From an uncultured Thermoguttaceae bacterium (GTDB taxonomy: Bacteria; Planctomycetota; Planctomycetia; Pirellulales; Thermoguttaceae): a stretch of DNA of 64,000 nucleotides. The first letter of the stretch is position 1. Each line of letters starts with the position of its first letter. This document shows positions 38,234 through 46,783 of the stretch, piece by piece. The notes below the pieces were generated by a model. It ran no database searches and was not told the origin of the DNA. It saw nothing but the letters and a program-made list of their open reading frames with translations. Where the stretch lies: NCBI GenBank assembly GCA_938084835.1, contig CALKER010000003.1, forward strand, positions 1 to 64,000. The letters are read 5' to 3'. Made by a program: the position numbers and the translations under genes.

Positions 38234-40294
38234 TCAACGCTTTTCTTCCATGGAGACAAGGCCAACCACTTCCGCTGGCGGAAGTGGCTTGCCTCGACGC
38301 ACAGCCGCCTTGGCCTCCTCCAGTCGGGCAAGCAGCTGGTCATACCTTTCCGCTGTGGTGCGATAGCGACTCATCGTCCACTGAAGAGCATAAGGCTTAC
38401 AGTCTGCAAGCCACAACCGCGCAAACTCTTCTCCCAAATCCAAATGGGCCTTTTTTATCTCACAAACAAGGGAGCGGATTTGTTCAATAATCTGAAGACA
38501 TTCTTCCACCGGAGCCTGCCCCGCCTGCCGGTAGAGGCGTCGCACTTCTAACCCCGCCAACATCCGCCGGCCGATCAGCTCCATGCGACGCGCCCCATGG
38601 AGGAAGCTCCCCAAAAGGTCGGCGTTGACGACGGCCTCCTGGCGGCACGCCTCCAGGTGGGCGATGGCCGGCCGGACCAACTCCAGCAGCCTTTCTGCCG
38701 ACTGCCGCACATCCTCCACCGGTTGGGCTGAAAGGAAGTCCTCGCGCCAAAAACGACTGTTGCTCATGCCCTGCATGTTGGGGAGACGATGTGTCTGAGA
38801 CAGAAGTTCGATGGCCCGCCCGAAATGATCTCCACGTTCGCCAAACAACACGGCGCCTAGGCGGCGGTGAAACTCCTGCAACGAGGTCTGGCCGCCGTTC
38901 CACGCACACTCCGCCCCCCATGGATGTCCGTGCCAGCGATATCCCTGGAGTGCCTCGCCGTCGTCTTCCCAGTCGGTTATGATCACTCCCGATGCTCCGT
39001 GCGTTGTTCCGTCACGAATGAAGTTTTGGATGTTTTTTGCCGCCACACCGAAGTCGGGTAAGATCCGACTCCAATTGTGGATACCGGGACAAACGAAAAA
39101 CTCGAAACCTGCCTTGCGGAACGGCAGGATGAGGTGGTCGAAATTTTCCAGCGGGCTGTAATTCCACGTTAGCATCACCACATCCGGCGGGATGTCCTTT
39201 AGGTGATCGGGGTGTTGCAAAATAATATCGCCCCACATCATCATTCGCTTACCATATTTTTCCCGAAGCAGGGCATGAAGGCGCTGAATATGCCGCACGT
39301 ATACGCCACCAACTCCAATTTGCTGCGCAAGCTCCTTGGAAGGTCCCTCACCCAGCCCCCACGTCTCGTCGCAGCAGACATTAAACAGGGGAAACGGTAA
39401 TAGTGGGCACACTTCGGAATAAAGATCATCTAACAGTTGATAGGTCTCCTCTCGTACAGGCGTCAACAAGTGGGGCTGCTCGCGAAGATGGGCAAATTTC
39501 TCGTGCCGCAGGATCCGGCCGAAATGTCCGAAGGATTGCTGATTTCCCAGGATATCCACACAGAATCTTTGCCCCTCTTCCACCAGGGCGGCAAGTTCTT
39601 CCGGCTGGAGGGAACCATCGGGGGGACCAATCTCCGGGTGTTTACGAAATGCATACTGGTATTCCATGTAATAAGTCCACAAATTAAATTTAAAATAGGC
39701 CCCCAACTGCAAACTCCGCTCTAGAGAAGGAAGTGTGGTGCTCGGACCACGTGTTAGATCGTCCTGAAAACACCTCCAACGAAGACTAGGCCAATCGCGG
39801 ATATCAACAAGCGGGAGGCGGTTGTTCCCCTGCCGGTTTGCGCGCAGAAGCTGGCAAAAGGTCATCCCAGCATAAAATAGGCCCGGCCTACTGCCCCCAT
39901 AACCCACCACCCCTTCTGGGAAAACAAGGAGCACGTATTCCTCACCACTTAGTTGACTTTGAAATAAGGGTTTCTCCACCTCTGGCCGACCTGAGCTTTG
40001 AGGGAAAAGATAAAAACACACTGGCTGGTCGGGAACAATCTTGATCTGCAGCGGAGACAGTCCCGCACGTCGCCATTCCTGATCGATGATTTCCCCCAGC
40101 GTTTCATGGCCAGGTGGTAGCTCAATGACCCATGGTCCTGCAAGCAACAAACTACCCTCGTGCAAAGTCACTTGTTTCGGAAACGGAATCAGCCGAAGCT
40201 CATCGACTTTGATCTGGGAGCTTTGCTCGTCCATCGCGGCAGCGCCCCCAGCCAGCAAACTCATACAGAAAATTCCCAAAAGAACGCGGGGCAT
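38234..40294 (-). CDS. Secreted GH20-like beta-N-acetylhexosaminidase
   Basis: A 686-residue protein with signal peptide (MPRVLLGIFCMSLLAGGAAA). Residues about 30-160 resemble the GH20 N-terminal alpha/beta domain (LIPFPKQVTLHEG, EEYVLLVFPEGV, GLFYAGMTFCQLL). The catalytic barrel starts at LVDIRDWPSLRWRCFQDDL and holds a CCDETWGLGEG motif with the Asp309-Glu310 pair expected for substrate-assisted hydrolysis of N-acetylhexosaminides. A helical C-terminus follows. Start DNA spacing to the DUF4965 gene is about 100 bases, so they may form an operon. It could also belong to a divergent family with the same fold; substrate not determinable. Confidence 0.87.
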   Translation of the reverse strand: MPRVLLGIFCMSLLAGGAAAMDEQSSQIKVDELRLIPFPKQVTLHEGSLLLAGPWVIELPPGHETLGEIIDQEWRRAGLSPLQIKIVPDQPVCFYLFPQSSGRPEVEKPLFQSQLSGEEYVLLVFPEGVVGYGGSRPGLFYAGMTFCQLLRANRQGNNRLPLVDIRDWPSLRWRCFQDDLTRGPSTTLPSLERSLQLGAYFKFNLWTYYMEYQYAFRKHPEIGPPDGSLQPEELAALVEEGQRFCVDILGNQQSFGHFGRILRHEKFAHLREQPHLLTPVREETYQLLDDLYSEVCPLLPFPLFNVCCDETWGLGEGPSKELAQQIGVGGVYVRHIQRLHALLREKYGKRMMMWGDIILQHPDHLKDIPPDVVMLTWNYSPLENFDHLILPFRKAGFEFFVCPGIHNWSRILPDFGVAAKNIQNFIRDGTTHGASGVIITDWEDDGEALQGYRWHGHPWGAECAWNGGQTSLQEFHRRLGAVLFGERGDHFGRAIELLSQTHRLPNMQGMSNSRFWREDFLSAQPVEDVRQSAERLLELVRPAIAHLEACRQEAVVNADLLGSFLHGARRMELIGRRMLAGLEVRRLYRQAGQAPVEECLQIIEQIRSLVCEIKKAHLDLGEEFARLWLADCKPYALQWTMSRYRTTAERYDQLLARLEEAKAAVRRGKPLPPAEVVGLVSMEEKR

Positions 40295-40423
40295 CGGATT
40301 GGTCCTTCTAAATAAGAAGCTTCGGAAGCAATTCTAGCGTTCATTGGCTGGAAACAGCTACCACGGCAGATGCACACGTACCAGCGGAGGCTTCTCGTCC
40401 ATTTTCCGCCGAAGCCGAGAGCA

Positions 40424-40966
40424 CTAATTTTCCTTCTGTTTTGGGCGAGCCCATGCCGGCACTCGGACGTTGTGAGGGCAATCCATCGCGGGAACGAAAG
40501 GTTTTAGGTCAACAATCGGTGTCCCATCAAAGGCATCGATCTCGGCGATCTCGATGACATGGTCCTCCACTGCCAACACCTGGCAGACGGTCAAGGCCAC
40601 CGGGTTCGGGCGCACAGGGGCACGACAGGCAAATACGCCGGTCAGCGGATTATCTTTATTACCGCGAGGATGGACCTGCAGAATGGACCTTCGCTGAGGG
40701 GTATCGTTGCGGTCGAGCCACCACAAGACATGAACGTGCGACCACTGGTCTAACCCGAGAAGTCCTGGCCGGTATTTGGGGTTGATGACAAGGAACGTTC
40801 GCCCTTCTTTTTTCTCCACCCGGCCAATTGGATGTACGGCCAATTCCCGAGCCGACGAAGCACCCACGAGCGCCGGATCGTCGGCTAAAACTACCTGCAA
40901 AACGACAATGATTCCCGCCACACCGGGAACACCCGCAAGGATTACCTTCCAAAATGAGGCTTGCAT
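40424..40966 (-). CDS. TrmO/YaeB-like (UPF0066) domain protein with N-terminal membrane segment
   Basis: TrmO is a SAM-dependent methyltransferase acting on t6A37 of tRNA. The UPF0066 fold is clear: HPIGRVEK, LLGLDQWSHVHVLWWLDRND, VFACRAPVRPNPVALTVC (the conserved TRSPxRPNPIGLS-type motif) and AFDGTPIVDLKPFVPAMD. Unusually, from ATG 40966 the protein begins with MQASFWK and a hydrophobic run (about residues 8-28, VILAGVPGVAGIIVVLQVVLA), like a signal peptide or membrane anchor. An upstream in-frame start would add 20 residues without removing this. A tRNA enzyme would not be expected outside the cytoplasm, so this copy may be membrane-tethered or have another substrate. Confidence 0.82.
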   Translation of the reverse strand: MQASFWKVILAGVPGVAGIIVVLQVVLADDPALVGASSARELAVHPIGRVEKKEGRTFLVINPKYRPGLLGLDQWSHVHVLWWLDRNDTPQRRSILQVHPRGNKDNPLTGVFACRAPVRPNPVALTVCQVLAVEDHVIEIAEIDAFDGTPIVDLKPFVPAMDCPHNVRVPAWARPKQKEN

Positions 40967-41922
40967 GTTGTTTAACCCTTCAACTTGCAAACGAGTTTCT
41001 GGCTCCCAAAAGCTGCTGTGAGCCATCGAGGCCTAACCCGACCGACCCTGATTCTTTTTTATGCCCCAAAAGAGTACAGGAAAACAGCAGCGGCCACTCC
41101 TTTTCCGCGCATTTTTCTCAGATTGCCCGAATTGTACCTTTGCTCCAAACATTTTTCCTCCAAACGGTGAGATGGTCCCGGTAGAACGAGCTGCTGTTGG
41201 CTGTGCGAATGCCTGGCCTTAGTTACCACTGGCGATCCCCGGCCACTGGTTTCCTCTAAGGAAAAAACCCAAATGCTTCGGTTCCCGCCCGCCGAGCTCG
41301 CGTGTCTTCTCGCTGGAAGGTTCAGTCACCACGGGAATCCTCCGTGAACAAGCGAGGTGCTTGAGGCTTAGTTCTCTTTTCTGCGACCTAACGTGGCTAA
41401 TCGAAAATTTCTCTGCCGGCTCGCTCGTGGGCAATTTTGGCCGAAGCGGCGCATTTGGAGTCCCATCGGCAGCTGATGCCCAACTCCCCGGAACCGTCCT
41501 CGAGCTAGACGGAGAAAAAATCCAAAGCATTAAATCCTCCCCCCTTCCTTCAAAGATGTTTTTCATATTGGCACAACTTGCTCGATTCGCAGGAGGCGTT
41601 ATTTTACCTGGCTTATGCCGTCAACTTTTTCGAAAAGGCCGATCTCTTCGGCAAGTTCGGAAAAACTCTCAAGTCCGGAAATCCCGATCCCGATAAATCG
41701 CAAAGCGGTCCGTCCACAGGTCTCGCATGAACCAGACAGTTGGGTCAGCACAAGTAGCCAACTGGCAGACGGCAATAACTAACTAGTTTCGTGACAAATG
41801 GGGATGGACCAGAATCGCTTCCACCGCTCACGGGAACCGAGCCTATTTACGATCGCCAAAGACCTAATTGAGGCCAACCAGAATCTGTAAGGGGGTTGCA
41901 TGCTGTTTTTGGGGGTCTTTGC
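40967..41922. other. Gap of 0.95 kb before the surface-protein locus
   Basis: Lies between the divergent TrmO-like gene and the plus-strand run at 41.9-48.6 kb. Frames of up to 115 codons occur but none is convincing. Just before the first gene the motif TTGCATGC (near 41895) recurs as TTTGCATGCAA (near 41918), a possible regulator site. Confidence 0.4.
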
Positions 41923-43785
41923 ATGCAAACACACAAATCGCCTGGCCGAGAGTTAGCCGAAAAAATGTGGTTTGACGTAACAGGTCGAGTACCCAGTGCA
42001 ACCCGCGACGCCCCGGGAACCCCCTCGACCGCTGAACCCGCAGCCCATGCCCCCGTTTTGGCAAGTTTTCCGGATCTGAATCAAGCACCGGAATTGGAAG
42101 CTGAGTCGTCTGGGGGCGAGACACTTTTAGGAGCCGAACTCTCCCCCGCAACCATCGGTACATTCGCGGCAGCCGTGGTTCTCGGCGGACTCATCCTTTG
42201 GGTAACCCTTTTTGCCCACCAGGAAAGATCCTCCGAGCCGAGTGCGTCTCCCCCCGACCTGCAGCTAACCAGGCTAAATACCACTCCTGTGGGGGATAAT
42301 GTCTCCCTAAAAGATCGGTCTCTCTCTAACAGCCTGCCCAACAACAGCGAGCCGCCAACCACAACCTCGGAGGGTGATAGGGTAGCAGCGGCGAAGGCTC
42401 GGCTTCCGGTGCCGAGCTTCTCCGCAGCACCTTCTTCTGAGGGGTGGTCCATGGGAGGCTCCCAACCCTCACATCCGGGGACCGAGGGGTTGGTCGGCTC
42501 TGCTCCCTGGTCTATGCGAAGTGCCGCAGTGACACCCAACCATGCCGAGGCGGAAGCACTTCTGATTGGAAAGGAGACCGCGGCGGAAGGCCCCGTGGCC
42601 AGGGGGGAATTCCTCCCCTCACAAAACCCTAGAGTGGAAGGGAGTTACCGGCCTAAGGTGGCAAGAAGTGAGCCTGCAAATTTCGGAAACACTTTACCAC
42701 CCACCCCTACTCCCGACTCATCCTGGACAAGTGCTTCACCTACCACTATGGGACGCGAAGCTGTCCCCTCGCAGAGCCTCAGCCCATCAGCCCTCCTTGC
42801 GGAAGACTCAAAAGTCACAGCAGCCTTCGGAAATAGTTCGACGAGTCCAGGATCAGCCTCTCAAGGAGCCATAACCGGCCTGGCCTGGCTCCGCGGAGAA
42901 AAGGAGTTTGCATCGCGATCTTTCCCCGGGCAGATATCGAGCGGCGATACTGCAGAACATTTCGGTTTTCGAACCGCATTAATGCCCGGCCCAATCGCTG
43001 ACGCCAATGCCATGTCAAATCAATCTCAGGGGGGTACCGGGCCACTAGTCGGGGCAAGTCAGACCGTGGGCGCCCCTCCGATAGGGAGCGAAGCGAGCTT
43101 CTACGGGCCGGCGGCCTCGGGGCCTACTGCTTCGGTAGCGCAAGTTCCCAAATCAGGCGATTTACAAGTGCCCGGCTCACCAATTGTTCCTACAAACACT
43201 TTGCCACGACCTCAAGAAGGGTATTATTCCTCGTCGAAAGCAGGGCCAGGAAGTTCGGATCCGCCCGCGACGTATCACCCAACGGCGGTTACGGGTACGG
43301 TAAACCCGAGCCAAACGATTATCAATCCAACCGTTATCAATCCGACCGTGGTGTCCAACCCCTCGTCAGTCGTGGGTCCCCCGACAGTGATCCCCGCCGG
43401 CGCGTGGCAAGCGATAGATGCTAGCAGTTTTCGTTGGGGCCAAGGGGCCTGGGGTGCATCGGGGCCTGCAACTTACCCCGACCCGGGAGTGCAGAGTGCC
43501 CTTCTCGCCCCTCAACCTGGTCCCGGAGGGACCCCAATGATGGGCCCAGCAGCCGTCCCCGGTAGCTCGACGCCCGGTGCGCCGCTATCGACAAATGCAC
43601 CGGTTTCCACAAATTTGCCTTTCGGGTACGGCCCGCCGGTGGGTGGAAGCTACCCGGTCGGTGCCGGTGTGGCTGGCTATCCGCCCACACGGCCCGGTAA
43701 CCAGACGGTTGTCACTCCTCCCGCGGGAGCAATTACACCCGCTTGGGGCGCACCACCGAACACAAGCCTGAATTTGTATCGGTAA
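41923..43785 (+). CDS. Single-pass membrane protein with long Pro/Ser/Thr/Gly-rich domain
   Basis: About 620 residues from ATG 41923 (MQTHKSPGRELAEK). An N-terminal roughly 85-residue part precedes one transmembrane segment (FAAAVVLGGLILWVTLFA), after which about 500 residues are Pro, Ser, Thr, Gly and Ala-rich with short repeats such as NPTVINPTVV and P/G-rich stretches. No enzymatic domain is visible. The topology suggests an anchor with an extended, probably disordered and possibly glycosylated outer part. The following three genes encode a CpsD-like protein, an ExeA-like ATPase and a membrane glycosyltransferase, so a cell-surface or secretion role is likely. There is no Cys in the low-complexity part. 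Confidence 0.78.
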   Translation: MQTHKSPGRELAEKMWFDVTGRVPSATRDAPGTPSTAEPAAHAPVLASFPDLNQAPELEAESSGGETLLGAELSPATIGTFAAAVVLGGLILWVTLFAHQERSSEPSASPPDLQLTRLNTTPVGDNVSLKDRSLSNSLPNNSEPPTTTSEGDRVAAAKARLPVPSFSAAPSSEGWSMGGSQPSHPGTEGLVGSAPWSMRSAAVTPNHAEAEALLIGKETAAEGPVARGEFLPSQNPRVEGSYRPKVARSEPANFGNTLPPTPTPDSSWTSASPTTMGREAVPSQSLSPSALLAEDSKVTAAFGNSSTSPGSASQGAITGLAWLRGEKEFASRSFPGQISSGDTAEHFGFRTALMPGPIADANAMSNQSQGGTGPLVGASQTVGAPPIGSEASFYGPAASGPTASVAQVPKSGDLQVPGSPIVPTNTLPRPQEGYYSSSKAGPGSSDPPATYHPTAVTGTVNPSQTIINPTVINPTVVSNPSSVVGPPTVIPAGAWQAIDASSFRWGQGAWGASGPATYPDPGVQSALLAPQPGPGGTPMMGPAAVPGSSTPGAPLSTNAPVSTNLPFGYGPPVGGSYPVGAGVAGYPPTRPGNQTVVTPPAGAITPAWGAPPNTSLNLYR

Positions 43786-43917
43786 ATCCAACCGGTCACC
43801 CCGCAAAGCACGGGTGGATCTAGATCGAAAATTGATACTGCAGTTTTCTTGAGCCTCCCAAGGCGAGCCAGTGGGATACGTCCGTTCCCATAAGGAAAAG
43901 AAAAGCACACTCAACCT

Positions 43918-45864
43918 ATGGCAGCTATCGACGATGCATTGCTCAAGCTGTATCGACAGGCAGATCGGTTATCTGCCACGGCACCGAAACACCATGCAAA
44001 AGAGGGAAGAAACGAGGATAAAGTTCTCGAGCCACTTCAACGGAAGGCATCTGCGGCATCGGATGTTCAGCCCCAAATCGGACAATCCGGACCGCACTTT
44101 TGTGCGCAAAATACGGCCGAAAGCCTTCACGTGAGGTTGTCCGTAACGGACGTGCCGAGGGAGAGCGCCCAATCGGCGCAGGAGAAATTTTCTCCACCGC
44201 CCCCCCCGACACCTCCTTCGGCCGAGATCCCAGGGAAACAACAGCAAGAAAACACCCAGCCGTCCCAAACTTGTTCGGGTCTTCAAGAGATTTGGCCAAA
44301 CTCTTGGTCAAATGTTGAGCCTGTCGTCTGTGCGTGCTTCGATCCACTCCTCACCTACTCGATTAGCACGTCGACCACCGACACAGCAGAACCCCCTGCG
44401 GTAATGCCCGAGAGCTTGCCCCGTGGCGAGCCAATCCAACAGGATTCCGCTTGGCTGCCACAAATTAAAAGTTATGGAGCCAACGCCAACTCTCCCGACG
44501 AGGGGAGGCGATGTGAGACAAAATCAGCAACGGGAAATGGGGCACCCCCCGATGCAAAAGTTTATTCTCCCCGTCTGGAACTAGCGGGACCGCACTTCCG
44601 TACCAGCACGTGCGATCTGCAGAGAGGGGAAAACTCCAGGTCTTGCCCCGCAGCCATCGAAAACTCTCGCGAGCCGTCCGTCCCCCGGCCGCATCTTGAG
44701 GACACAACACAGTACCGTTACTTCGATGTTCCAAATTCGGCGCAACCTTCTAAAGAGTGGGATCAAGCGGAATCAGACGCCTCAAACCACGACTTTCGGG
44801 GGGGGATGTCTACTTCCTTTTCCGCGGAGCCGGTGTCGGCCGCCACAGAGGTAAAAGAAACTGACACCCAGCCGAGCCAGCCTGCCCGTCACTCAACAGG
44901 CAATTCTCCCTGCGCGTGGGCCCACCCTGAAAACTATGAAAACACTCCCCCGAGAGACCCCACTAACAGCGGAAATTCCGTAGCCTTTAGGAGCCTGCCT
45001 TTTTGCAGACAGGAGGAAGCTCGCTTCAGCGGCGACAAAACCCGGATCCCGGGTGAAGACCGCGGCGAAAAGAGTGGAAGTGATGTGCGTTCGGGAAAAG
45101 CCCCCCAGGTCCCTTCCACTGTGCCGGCGCAGGCCGAAGATCACCGAATCTCCGCGCCGCCGGAAGATCCGGATTGGCCGCCCGCCTATTGTGTGGAGCG
45201 GGTGCTTTGGCCGAGTGCCGTCATTCGTCTGGGGTTAGCAGCCTCATCGGCGATCGAGGCAATAGCTTCCCGAACGGACGGGTATACCGAACGATATGGG
45301 CGGGCTGTGGGTTTTACCTCCTTTTCCCCCGGACAAGGCACAACAACATTACTTCTGGCAGTAGCCCGGTACTTTCTTACCAGCGGACGAAGTGTGGCCG
45401 TGGTGGATGCCGCCTGGGACCATCCCACGGTGTGTCAACGTTTGGGAATTCTCCCCGAGGCCGGATGGCAAGAATTTCTTGCCGGCCGACTTCCCCTGGC
45501 CGAGGTAACCGTTCGCTCGCTTTCCGAGTCGCTGTTTTTGCTCCCGTGGACGGCCTCGCTTGAGGAGACCGGCCTGACGGGCCGCACCGAGCGGCAGAAG
45601 GAGGCCTTGCGACAGCTAGTGACCAGACTAACCAGCAAGGTGGATATTACGTTGGTGGATCTGGGCGTGCTGGAGGCACAGGCCGCCGGGGGCAAGGATC
45701 TTCGCTGGGAATTTTTGCCGCTCCTGGCAGGCGTCATCACCGTTTGGGACGTCCGCCAGGAAGTCCACCAGCGACGGGGGATTTGGGAAGCACAAATTCT
45801 CGCCGCGGGCGGCCGGGTCCTCGGAACGGCCGAAAATTTCGTGGGTCTTCGCAGGTGCGCTTAA
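43918..45864 (+). CDS. CpsD/BY-kinase-like P-loop protein with degenerate ATP site and long disordered N-terminus
   Basis: A 648-residue protein. It begins MAAIDDALLKLYRQADRL, matching the short N-terminal helix (M-x-x-I-x-x-A-L-x-K) of exopolysaccharide-locus CpsD-type kinases. Residues about 25-440 are low-complexity, rich in Pro, Ser, Glu and Thr. The C-terminal roughly 190 residues have the MinD/CpsD fold. Its Walker A reads SPGQGTTT (470-477), where kinases have PGEGKTT or PGEGKST, so the ATP-binding lysine is missing. Walker A' reads DAAWDHP (497-503) instead of DADxRxP, and Walker B is LVDLG. No C-terminal tyrosine cluster is present. It is probably a non-catalytic structural or regulatory member. 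The ExeA-like ATPase gene follows 42 bases later. Confidence 0.83.
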   Translation: MAAIDDALLKLYRQADRLSATAPKHHAKEGRNEDKVLEPLQRKASAASDVQPQIGQSGPHFCAQNTAESLHVRLSVTDVPRESAQSAQEKFSPPPPPTPPSAEIPGKQQQENTQPSQTCSGLQEIWPNSWSNVEPVVCACFDPLLTYSISTSTTDTAEPPAVMPESLPRGEPIQQDSAWLPQIKSYGANANSPDEGRRCETKSATGNGAPPDAKVYSPRLELAGPHFRTSTCDLQRGENSRSCPAAIENSREPSVPRPHLEDTTQYRYFDVPNSAQPSKEWDQAESDASNHDFRGGMSTSFSAEPVSAATEVKETDTQPSQPARHSTGNSPCAWAHPENYENTPPRDPTNSGNSVAFRSLPFCRQEEARFSGDKTRIPGEDRGEKSGSDVRSGKAPQVPSTVPAQAEDHRISAPPEDPDWPPAYCVERVLWPSAVIRLGLAASSAIEAIASRTDGYTERYGRAVGFTSFSPGQGTTTLLLAVARYFLTSGRSVAVVDAAWDHPTVCQRLGILPEAGWQEFLAGRLPLAEVTVRSLSESLFLLPWTASLEETGLTGRTERQKEALRQLVTRLTSKVDITLVDLGVLEAQAAGGKDLRWEFLPLLAGVITVWDVRQEVHQRRGIWEAQILAAGGRVLGTAENFVGLRRCA

Positions 45865-45906
45865 CTATCGCCGCTCAATCGCATCCTGGGAATTTGAGTG
45901 CTGACA

Positions 45907-46752
45907 ATGTACGAGGCTTATTGGGAACTAACGTCTCGGCCCTTCCACAGCGGATGGGACCCCAACTTTTATTTTCCTGCCCGAAGCCATGAGGTTGTCC
46001 TCGCGCAGGCGGCTTACGCGGCAGAGTCGCGCAGCAGTATACTGCTTGTGGTTGGCTCGCCGGGAGTAGGGAAGACCACCGTCATTCACGCGTTATTTTC
46101 GCGGTTGGGAAAGCACATCCTGCCGCGAATCCATTTACCTTTGGCGGGGCTGTCGGGCCACGATGCCCTACTTGTTTTGGCCCGCCGCATCGACGAAGAG
46201 CAGCCGATTTGGCCTTCCCACGCGCTTGAGGCCTCGGAAACGCTCCAGGAATTCTTGTGGGCCAATGCCGCCGAACAACGCCATGCCCTTGTCGTCCTGG
46301 ACGATGCACATTTGGGCACCGACACCAGGTCATGGGAGTGGCTTATCGGGCTGAGCGATCTCCATGATCGCCGGGGCGCACTTGCCACGTTTGTGCTAGT
46401 GGGTCACCCCGAACTTGCTCGACGACTTCTGGCAGATTCCTGCTGGAGGGAGCGATTCACGGCGGTAAGCATCCTCCGGGCCTTAAGCCGTCGGGAGACC
46501 CACCAGTATGTGGAAACCCGCTTGTCAGCGGCAGGAGCTCGCCGACCTATTTTCGCATCCCCCGCTTTGGATCGAATCTACGAACTCTCCGGGGGCATAC
46601 CGGCCCGAATAAATCGGCTGTGCGACTACGCACTCCTTTACGCCGCGGCAGAAGAAGCAGAGGTCATCCTTCCCGAGCATTTGGACACCGTGGCCGGCGA
46701 CCTCCTTTGGGGCGAGATCGACCGGCAAGAGCCCCCCGCTTTGGCTGCCTGA
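45907..46752 (+). CDS. ExeA/XrtA-locus-type AAA ATPase
   Basis: About 281 residues from ATG 45907 (MYEAYWELTSRPF); a GTG nine bases upstream is also in frame. This opening, with DPNFYFPARSH next, is the hallmark of the ExeA-like ATPases encoded in PEP-CTERM/exosortase exopolysaccharide loci. Walker A GSPGVGKTT (about 50-58 from this start) and Walker B LVVLDDAH are intact, with a sensor-type GHPEL and a C-terminal lid (GGIPARINRLCDYAL). Unlike ExeA it lacks a C-terminal peptidoglycan-binding domain. It could energise assembly of a surface polymer or secretion complex, and could supply the ATPase activity that the preceding degenerate CpsD-like protein seems to lack. Confidence 0.9.
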   Translation: MYEAYWELTSRPFHSGWDPNFYFPARSHEVVLAQAAYAAESRSSILLVVGSPGVGKTTVIHALFSRLGKHILPRIHLPLAGLSGHDALLVLARRIDEEQPIWPSHALEASETLQEFLWANAAEQRHALVVLDDAHLGTDTRSWEWLIGLSDLHDRRGALATFVLVGHPELARRLLADSCWRERFTAVSILRALSRRETHQYVETRLSAAGARRPIFASPALDRIYELSGGIPARINRLCDYALLYAAAEEAEVILPEHLDTVAGDLLWGEIDRQEPPALAA

Positions 46753-46783
46753 CCTCCCGCCCTTGTCCTAGTACAATGGGGGT

